Source: Flavobacteriia bacterium
GTDB taxonomy: Bacteria > Bacteroidota > Bacteroidia > Flavobacteriales_D > Crocinitomicaceae
DNA length: 64,000 nucleotides
Reading direction: 5' to 3'
Assembly (NCBI GenBank): GCA_016183815.1
Contig: JACPDW010000010.1
Location: forward strand, 339,435-403,434
Positions 58,865 to 64,000 of this stretch are shown here, one piece after another; the stretch's first letter is position 1; each line of letters starts with the position of its first letter. Under the pieces are notes generated by a model. That model worked only from the letters and a program-made list of their open reading frames with translations, had not been told where the DNA came from and ran no database searches. A program made the translations under genes and the position numbers.

Positions 58865-59824
58865 TTACTTCTGCATTTCTACAACAAAAAGACCTCTAAT
58901 TTCATTTTCGCCGTATCCAACAGCAAGGTCATTTGGATAAATCATTTTGATTTTTTCAAGCGTTTTTGCATTGAGTTCTTTATTTGTTTTACCATGACAT
59001 TGCAAACACATTTTATTGGTTTCAATTGGATAGTAAGCTAGGACTTTGCCATTTTTTTCTTGCATTTTTGGTGAAAGTTCACCTCCATTTTTTTTGGCAA
59101 TTTTAAAAGCATTGATGTAGGTGCTTTCTTCAACAGATGCTTTGTTGTTTACATTTCTAGGTTTGTCACTAACTCTTTTAACTTTAGTGTTGAGCACTTT
59201 TGACATACTATCCGTAAGAAAAATCGCTTTTGTCGAACAAAAATCAATGGCATTTTCCACTCCATTTTTTTGTATGGCAGAAAGCAAATTTTTTCCTAAA
59301 ACTCCTTTGGTTTGATTCGCCACTTTTCTTCCTTCCTCAATATAATTAACACTTTTTTTTGTGTCATTAGACTTTTGAGCAGTTTGATAATTTTCCCATT
59401 TTTCATACCATTCATCACTAGAAACATCATTATCGTATAAATAAAGTGCGATTTTTTGAAGATCCTCTTTATTAAAATTCATTTTTGGCATTAAACCAAA
59501 ATTGTTGACTGCACCAGGCATATAGGACATCTCTTCACTTGGATCCTGAACAAAACTTACAATTTCATCAATAAATTCTTCTTTGGAAGTTTCGTCATCT
59601 AAATAATGCTCTCTCACTTTAAACATTGGTGGAGCGACTCTTTCCCCACATTCTGTATCAGGGTTATGACACACAAAACAAGAATTAGCCATTAAAACGA
59701 GCCCTTCATCCCATTTTTCAGTTGGTTTTTTTTCATCAGCACTTTGCTTTGAAGTACTTTCATTTTTACATGAAGTCAAAACAATAAAACCTAGTATTGC
59801 AAAAATTATTGAGTTCTTTTTCAT
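58865..59824 (-). CDS. Cytochrome c lipoprotein with DUF3365 domain
   Basis: A 319-residue periplasm-facing lipoprotein (lipobox LTSCKN). The N-terminal mono-haem domain has CFVCH near residue 50 and axial Met in GLMPKMNF. The C-terminal DUF3365 (Tll0287-like) haem-PAS domain has the haem site CLQCH near 270. Two haem sites are predicted. DUF3365 is a sensor-like fold in other proteins; an electron-transfer or redox-sensing role is inferred. Its ATG overlaps the lipoprotein stop by 4 bp. Confidence 0.85.
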   Translation of the reverse strand: MKKNSIIFAILGFIVLTSCKNESTSKQSADEKKPTEKWDEGLVLMANSCFVCHNPDTECGERVAPPMFKVREHYLDDETSKEEFIDEIVSFVQDPSEEMSYMPGAVNNFGLMPKMNFNKEDLQKIALYLYDNDVSSDEWYEKWENYQTAQKSNDTKKSVNYIEEGRKVANQTKGVLGKNLLSAIQKNGVENAIDFCSTKAIFLTDSMSKVLNTKVKRVSDKPRNVNNKASVEESTYINAFKIAKKNGGELSPKMQEKNGKVLAYYPIETNKMCLQCHGKTNKELNAKTLEKIKMIYPNDLAVGYGENEIRGLFVVEMQK

Positions 59825-60276
59825 TCGAAATAAGTATTAAATGTTTTAAAAGAAGAGGACATTTCTTTAACAATTTTTTTCTGCTCTTCGGTTTTTTCCG
59901 TCTGATCCAATTGGTCTGACAATTCTAGAAAAGGAACAAGCCATTTATGAAGTTCGTCATGAGCTTTTCCTGTCATAGTACAATGTGAAGTAAGTTCAGA
60001 CAATTGTTCACTTATATCGTTAGCCAATTGAACATAATCTTTTCTATCTGCATGTTCAAATTCTGCTAATGTTTTTTCGATTTTTCTAATATAGTTCATC
60101 ATTTCTGGAACAACCGTCCATTTTTTACCCTCATTTAAAGTGATGGGTTCCGCTTCATGTTCATGTTCAACATTTTCAATTTCTTTGTTTTCTTGGTCTT
60201 CTTTTTCGACTTTAGCATCATTTTTACAAGAAAAAAGCACTAAAACAAACATCAAGGAGTACATTGTTTTTTTCAT
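59821..60276 (-). CDS. Lipoprotein of unknown function, His-rich start
   Basis: A 151-residue lipoprotein (lipobox LFSCKN) with an acidic linker containing VEHEHEAEP, then a helical domain (about residues 50-150; TSHCTMTGKAHDELHKWL). It resembles small heme- or metal-associated helical bundles but no family is certain. It sits 2 bp after the membrane protein and overlaps the cytochrome gene. Confidence 0.7.
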   Translation of the reverse strand: MKKTMYSLMFVLVLFSCKNDAKVEKEDQENKEIENVEHEHEAEPITLNEGKKWTVVPEMMNYIRKIEKTLAEFEHADRKDYVQLANDISEQLSELTSHCTMTGKAHDELHKWLVPFLELSDQLDQTEKTEEQKKIVKEMSSSFKTFNTYFE

Positions 60277-60278
60277 AT

Positions 60279-60683
60279 TTAATTTATTTTGGGGTTAATT
60301 TTATGTATAACAAACGCAAGAGTTGTCCATAATACAGAAAAACTCAGTCTAAAAATCATTGCTTTCATCGTTTTTTCTTCGTACATTCCTCCTGATTGGA
60401 TGTGAAAAATTAAAGAAATAAATCCAATACTCAGAACAAAAACACTACCTAAAAGCAAATAAAAAGCTATTTTCGGTTTAACCCAAACCAAGATGGCAGA
60501 CAAAAGATACAATAAAGAGCAAATAAAATTAGCTAGGACAACAAACCAAACATAATTGCCTTCTTTTTCTCTTATGTTAAATAAATCAAAATAAATGGAT
60601 AAAGTTAAAAAAAGAGATAATCCTCCAAAAAACAATAATCCAAAGGTATAAACCCAAGAAAGTATTTTTAATAATTTTTCCAT
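60279..60683 (-). CDS. Four-helix membrane protein, unknown
   Basis: A 134-residue protein with four hydrophobic helices (residues about 10-30, 45-65, 70-90 and 105-125) and short loops. It is of no recognised family. It overlaps the MOSC gene by 16 bp and is followed by a lipoprotein and a cytochrome, suggesting it belongs to the same redox unit. Confidence 0.65.
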   Translation of the reverse strand: MEKLLKILSWVYTFGLLFFGGLSLFLTLSIYFDLFNIREKEGNYVWFVVLANFICSLLYLLSAILVWVKPKIAFYLLLGSVFVLSIGFISLIFHIQSGGMYEEKTMKAMIFRLSFSVLWTTLAFVIHKINPKIN

Positions 60684-61309
60684 TTTCTTTGTAAATAAGT
60701 TTTTACGTTTGACGCAATTGATTCATGAGACAATACCCTTGTCATCAAGTTTTCATCTGGAGATTTACTGTATAAAAGCGAGTACACTTCTAAAACAGAA
60801 GGAGAATTTTCCAATCTATTACTTAAAATCATTTGATCTCCTTTTTTTACTTTTCCTTCTTTTAAAATTCTAATATACAATCCAGGAGAAAAATAATCAC
60901 GAAATTCATTTACAATTTTTTGATTATTAAATGCAATTCCTAATTTATAACAAGGTTGTCTTGGTTGAGTTATTTGTAAAAGAACTTCTCCAAGAGTATA
61001 TTCATCTCCAATTAATATATCGTTTTCATTGATTGAATCCAAGGTAATATTCTCACCGAATTGCCCATATTTAAATGCTAATTCTGGGTATTTTTTTTGC
61101 CAGTACGAATAATGATTATACCCGAACAAATAACTGGCTTTATCAAGCCCTCCATGATGAACTTTATCCGCAACAAAATCCCCTAAAACACCCTCTTTGT
61201 TAAGAGTAAGTTGCTCTTTATATAGATTTTTGAAAAATCCTGTTTCTTCCATTTTATTGTTGAACAAAATTTCTTTTTTTTTAGCTATTTGTAAGGATAT
61301 AACTTTCAT
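60668..61309 (-). CDS. MOSC domain protein, YiiM-like
   Basis: A 213-residue MOSC (molybdenum cofactor sulfurase C-terminal) protein. VADKVHHGGLDKASYLF, FGENITLDSINE and the conserved Cys in QITQPRQPCYKLG are the family hallmarks, with a YiiM-type C-terminal helix region. YiiM relatives reduce N-hydroxylated substrates with Moco (family knowledge). It overlaps tetR by 4 bp. Confidence 0.9.
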   Translation of the reverse strand: MKVISLQIAKKKEILFNNKMEETGFFKNLYKEQLTLNKEGVLGDFVADKVHHGGLDKASYLFGYNHYSYWQKKYPELAFKYGQFGENITLDSINENDILIGDEYTLGEVLLQITQPRQPCYKLGIAFNNQKIVNEFRDYFSPGLYIRILKEGKVKKGDQMILSNRLENSPSVLEVYSLLYSKSPDENLMTRVLSHESIASNVKTYLQRKWKNY

Positions 61310-61893
61310 CTTTCTGTAGAAATTAATTGTAAAATAGCGTCTAAAACAGGTTTACTTTGTTTCTCCAAATCCATTTCAAAAGAGCTTAATCTCCATTTAA
61401 ACATCTGTAAACGTACGGCTCCCATTATTATATGAATCAATTGTTCTGCAGATAGTTTTTTAGTGAATTTTCCAGATTGTTGACCTTCCATTATAATGGG
61501 CATAATGTAAAACATTTTGCTTTGCATAAGTCGTAAAATCCCAGCGTTAATTGCTTGACTTTCTTCCATTAACCCATCAGAAAATACAACAACAACAAAA
61601 TGTGGATGGGCTTTAAAAAAGCGAAATAAATTCTGAAAAATTGCTATTAATTTATCCTCTACTTCCTTTTCTTGACTTGCTTTTTTACATTCAATAACAA
61701 TTTTCTCGTTCAAATAATTTAACAAAGTAACAATAATCTCTTCTTTACTTTGAAAATGACGATAAACAGCACTTTCTGTAAAAGACATTTCTTTTGCAAG
61801 ATTTTTTATTGTTAAACCATTGACACCAGACCTAGTTAGTAAAAGCCCTGCTGCATCTATGATTTCATGTTGACGATCCGTTAATGTCTGCAT
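61306..61893 (-). CDS. TetR/AcrR family transcriptional regulator
   Basis: A 195-residue repressor-type protein. The N-terminal helix-turn-helix is at residues about 25-50 (TIKNLAKEMSFTESAVYRHF), followed by a helical ligand domain. It heads a minus-strand locus of ten or more genes ending in the RND efflux pump, and its own promoter overlaps an inverted repeat, so autoregulation and control of the locus are likely (inference). Confidence 0.92.
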   Translation of the reverse strand: MQTLTDRQHEIIDAAGLLLTRSGVNGLTIKNLAKEMSFTESAVYRHFQSKEEIIVTLLNYLNEKIVIECKKASQEKEVEDKLIAIFQNLFRFFKAHPHFVVVVFSDGLMEESQAINAGILRLMQSKMFYIMPIIMEGQQSGKFTKKLSAEQLIHIIMGAVRLQMFKWRLSSFEMDLEKQSKPVLDAILQLISTER

Positions 61894-61900
61894 AAAGTGA

Positions 61901-61923
61901 GTGAGTATTTACTTACAAAAGTA
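61901..61923 (-). promoter_or_regulatory. Candidate tetR promoter and TetR operator
   Basis: TACTTTTG (61923-61916, minus strand) fits the TAnnTTTG -7 box. It runs into an inverted repeat GTGAGTA-TT-TACTTAC (61901-61916), six of seven pairs matched, which lies 7-22 bp before the ATG. A repressor bound there would block initiation. Confidence 0.55.
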
Positions 61924-62101
61924 ATGGATAAAATTTATTCTTAATAAAATTTAAATTTTTTTAACAAATGAACTTTTATAGAAGTATTTAAACAAGCACT
62001 TGTGAAATGTAATACCAAATACATATAAAGACCATTATTTCGGTCTATATTGAAAAAGTAGTCGGTATAAAAACATGCAAACAGTAACTTTGCATTATTA
62101 A
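61924..62101. other. Non-coding stretch between tetR and the recombinase remnant
   Basis: AT-rich with no credible gene. A small hairpin (AGACC/GGTCT, 62029-62046) is the only visible structure. The region holds the junction between chromosomal genes and the accessory right end. Confidence 0.5.
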
Positions 62102-62257
62102 CGCCATTCTTTCGCTACATATCTTTTGGAAAATGGTACAGATTTACGTTTTATTCAAGAGCTTTTAGGGCACTCAAGCAGCAGAACTACAGAGATTTAT
62201 ACCCATGTCAGCACAAAAAACATCAGAAATATTATTTCTCCATTTGATATGTTGTAA
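62102..62257 (+). pseudogene. 3' remnant of a tyrosine recombinase (IntI/Xer-like)
   Basis: Fifty-one codons read [19 protein letters not shown], then [16 protein letters not shown], and end SPFDML with a TAA stop. This is the catalytic tail of a tyrosine recombinase with the active-site His, the LGHSS box and the Tyr nucleophile (IYTHV). The SPxDxL ending is typical of integron integrases and some Bacteroidota Xer-like integrases. An in-frame TAA lies directly before the Arg, and no start codon is present, so it is a cut-off fragment. Confidence 0.85.
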
Positions 62258-62293
62258 AACTTTAATATATTTGTCAAAATAAACCTTAAAAAG

Positions 62294-62359
62294 GTTGGGT
62301 TAGCTAACAAACGTGAGTTAAGTAAGATTACCTTTAGTAAGGATATAATTAAGTTAGGT
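62294..62359 (+). other. attC/attI-like recombination site
   Basis: GTTGGGT (62294-62300) and GTTAGGT (62353-62359) both fit the GTTRRRY core. AGCTAAC (62302-62308) is complementary to the second core at six of seven positions. The inner part has a small CCTT/AAGG hairpin. Pattern-based only. Confidence 0.4.
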
Positions 62360-62415
62360 GCAAGGCTATGGAGGACCCTCACGAAAAGAATACTCATTTC
62401 AAAAATTAAAAAAAT

Positions 62416-62913
62416 ATGACACAAAAAGAAATTGCTAACGAAATAATGAACGAATTTGCAAGGACAAATTCAAAGCCAAACCAGGTAATCCAACAAAGGT
62501 GGTTTACTCAAGTTCTTGCACGAAAATTAAATCCAAAAGAGCAAGAATTAGTCAATCCCGCAATTCAAGACTTGATAAATTTGGGTTTGGCAACGAGCGA
62601 AGACAGACACGGCTGGTGTTTAGTTCTTACCGAACAAGGGTTTGACGAAATTTATCCCATAGACGAGACAGAAACAGTCAATAAAATTGCTCAGAAAATA
62701 TTAAACCGTTTCGCAGAAACAAATTCAAGAGTAAATCATGCAGTGGACTTTAAATGGATAAACTTCAATTTGCTTAAAGACTTAAATCCTAAAGAAGCGG
62801 CTTTAGTTGATACAGCAATTCAAAAATTAGTAACAGACGGTTTAATTACAACTGAAGATAGGTACGGTTGGTGTATGGTTCTTACGCAAAAAGGATTTGA
62901 TACAATTTATTAA
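62416..62913 (+). CDS. Small protein of two tandem ~80-residue repeats
   Basis: A 165-residue protein that is a tandem duplication. Repeat 1 (residues about 5-80) and repeat 2 (about 88-165) share the order I-A-x-x-I-x-x-x-F-A-x-T-N-S, then LNPKE, a DxxI-Q-x-L block, GL, EDRxGWCxVLTxxGFDxIY. The pattern of helices followed by a TEDRYGW beta-wing is winged-helix-like. No family is recognised. It lies in the cassette-like region, 28 bp before the SEC-C gene. Confidence 0.75.
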   Translation: MTQKEIANEIMNEFARTNSKPNQVIQQRWFTQVLARKLNPKEQELVNPAIQDLINLGLATSEDRHGWCLVLTEQGFDEIYPIDETETVNKIAQKILNRFAETNSRVNHAVDFKWINFNLLKDLNPKEAALVDTAIQKLVTDGLITTEDRYGWCMVLTQKGFDTIY

Positions 62914-62941
62914 AAAACCATAGACAACTTTCGAAGAATTA

Positions 62942-63823
62942 ATGGGTGGTAAAACTAAAACAGGGAGAAATGAACCTTGTCCTTGTGGTTCTGGACAGAA
63001 ATACAAATATTGTTGTATTGGTATAACCCCCAGAGAAAGACACTTGCCTATTTGGGAAGACAGCACGACAGGCGAAAAGTTATCATTAAATATGACTGAT
63101 GATATTCTTAATTGGGCTGCACAAGCAGAAATACCTTTAAAGAACTTCTGTAAAGACAACGACTTCTATTTTTTCGGTCTTGCCATAACAGTAGGACAAT
63201 GTCAAAAATTGGATGAAAAACTAAAAGAAGGAACACTTACAAAGCAAATGTTTCTTGACACTTATAAAGAGAATTGCAAACAAGAGCCGATAATGGGACT
63301 TTTAGAAGTAAGTTGTCAAGAACTTGAAATTTTCAATAAACGAAAACAAATTTTGGTTGACGCTTTTGAAGCTCATTATGCAGGAAAATACACACTTTCA
63401 ATACCGACTTTGTTTACACAACTTGAAGGACTTTTAAGAGATGTTGGAAACCTACAAAACAAAGACAGTATTAAACCTACAATTCAAACAAATATTTGGG
63501 AAAACAAACTTTTATTTAGTGTCAAAGACGACTCTGAAAACTACAATGGGTTTATCCATAAATTATTTGAAGGCAATGGCAATCCTGACAGGTTCAATCG
63601 TAACCCAGTCTTACACGGTTTCAAAATTGACTATTATAGCGAAGAGCATTCATTAATTTTACTTTTAGCAATACTAGAAATTAGATTATTCAAATGGTGG
63701 GACAATAAAACGAAAGATTATACAAAACGATTTAAAGTAACTAAAAAAGGAAAAGACACAACGACTGACACAAAATTAAGCCCAGCCACTAACACACGTC
63801 TAGCGCAAGAGCCGAAATTTTAG
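62942..63823 (+). CDS. SEC-C motif protein with possible HEPN-like domain
   Basis: A 293-residue protein. The N-terminal SEC-C zinc motif is GRNEPCPCGSGQKYKYCC (residues about 8-26). A central helical domain (from FEAHYAGKYTLSIP, near 140) contains RNPVLHG near 220, an Rx4H pattern like the HEPN ribonuclease active site. The C-terminal 25 residues (Lys/Thr-rich) are encoded by the left arm of the inverted repeat. The role may be RNA or ribosome related, or toxin/defence (inference). Confidence 0.7.
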   Translation: MGGKTKTGRNEPCPCGSGQKYKYCCIGITPRERHLPIWEDSTTGEKLSLNMTDDILNWAAQAEIPLKNFCKDNDFYFFGLAITVGQCQKLDEKLKEGTLTKQMFLDTYKENCKQEPIMGLLEVSCQELEIFNKRKQILVDAFEAHYAGKYTLSIPTLFTQLEGLLRDVGNLQNKDSIKPTIQTNIWENKLLFSVKDDSENYNGFIHKLFEGNGNPDRFNRNPVLHGFKIDYYSEEHSLILLLAILEIRLFKWWDNKTKDYTKRFKVTKKGKDTTTDTKLSPATNTRLAQEPKF

Positions 63824-63906
63824 TCCGTAAAAACGTATAATTTTAAAAACTAAGTTTTTATATCGCAAAAAAGTTTAATTTTAAATCGGCTCCTGCGCTA
63901 GGCGTG
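63795..63906 (+). other. attC-like 21-bp inverted repeat overlapping the SEC-C gene stop
   Basis: Arms 63795-63815 and 63886-63906 pair over 21 bp with one mismatch and one G.U (core CTAGCGCAAGAGCCGA). The 70-bp loop contains an inner TAAAAAC/GTTTTTA hairpin. The gene ends at TAG 63821-63823, just inside the loop. GC-rich arms in AT-rich DNA and a gene ending at the stem fit an attC site, but no perfect GTTRRRY lies at the right end. Confidence 0.6.
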
Positions 63907-64000
63907 GGAACGTCAAACTGTCTAAAAACCCCATATAAGTTACTAACATTCTAATTGTGAATATCTTAATGCTTTATTGTTTGTTTATTATATTGATTTT
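63907..64000. other. Non-coding right edge
   Basis: No gene is visible. An ACTAACA motif recurs at 63942-63948, echoing the cassette-boundary sequence, and could mark the next element beyond the window. Confidence 0.4.

Larger units (their letters stand above)
62102..63906 (+). mobile_element. Integron-like gene-cassette remnant
   Basis: An integrase tail is followed, in the same direction, by GTTGGGT (62294-62300), an attC-like segment (62302-62359), two accessory genes (62416-63823) and a GC-rich inverted repeat (63795-63906) in which the second gene ends. CTAACAAACGT (62304-62314) and CTAACACACGT (63789-63799) mark the two ends. The CTAACAAACG start resembles the Vibrio attC repeat. Integrase and cassettes in the same direction would be the reversed layout known from Treponema-type integrons. 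Confidence 0.5.

Noticed and set aside
62029..62046. AGACC/GGTCT hairpin upstream of the recombinase tail
   Set aside because: A 5-bp stem is too short to claim a function.
62842..63159. Minus-strand frame of 105 residues
   Set aside because: It is antisense to the better supported SEC-C gene, which shows a clear zinc motif.
63795..63906. Inverted repeat as a simple terminator
   Set aside because: No T-run follows the right arm, the loop is 70 bp and the arms are GC-rich, which fits recombination better.

Overview
The window is AT-rich chromosomal DNA from a member of the Bacteroidota, most likely order Flavobacteriales. The evidence is type IX secretion (T9SS) C-terminal sorting domains, a giant Ig-like/SprB-like surface protein, lineage families (DUF4271 beside hemD, DUF3822 beside rsmD), the flavobacterial one-zinc-site form of DnaJ, and promoter boxes of the Bacteroidota TAnnTTTG type. 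I saw no rRNA, tRNA or CRISPR array.

Layout. 1-4256 (-): the N-terminal 1418 residues of a giant repeat-rich exported protein that runs off the left edge. 4.4-12.1 kb: a lipid/polyene-type cluster with an alpha/beta hydrolase, an FAD oxidoreductase, a three-part MMPL transporter / PlsC acyltransferase / methyltransferase fusion, and a divergent second FAD oxidoreductase. 12.1-15.9 kb: a queuosine-precursor transporter and the tyrosine-degradation genes hppD and hmgA, separated by a truncated YhcG-type nuclease remnant. 16-24.3 kb: a long minus-strand run of DUF4271, hemD, PBP1A, scoA (no scoB beside it) and two GT-C-like membrane proteins. 24.4-30.2 kb: membrane patatin, CorA, a pentameric ligand-gated channel homologue, an acyltransferase-like membrane protein and a UPF0114 protein. 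30.4-40.2 kb (+): grpE-dnaJ, then hypothetical, DUF3822, rsmD, coaD, a cysteine-less thioredoxin-fold protein, uvrA and murB.

40.3-47.3 kb holds exported proteins: two T9SS cargo proteins, a lipoprotein, a trimeric-fibre-like protein and an OmpA-type lipoprotein flanked by a 57-bp direct repeat. 47.3-51.4 kb: prfB, methylmalonyl-CoA epimerase, a secreted protein, superoxide dismutase and an AIM24-family protein. 51.4-61.9 kb is one minus-strand locus headed by a TetR regulator with a promoter/operator signature. It carries MOSC, a membrane protein, a lipoprotein, a cytochrome c-DUF3365 lipoprotein, DUF302, OsmC and a complete RND tripartite efflux pump. A strong terminator hairpin sits between osmC and tolC.

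The right end (62.1-63.9 kb) is the most unusual part. The last 51 codons of a tyrosine recombinase are followed by two short accessory genes: a tandem-duplicated small protein, and a SEC-C protein with a possible HEPN Rx4H motif. They are bounded by CTAACAnACGT direct repeats and GTTRRRY-type core sites, and end in a GC-rich 21-bp inverted repeat overlapping the last stop codon. I read this as a decayed integron-like gene-cassette locus (inference).
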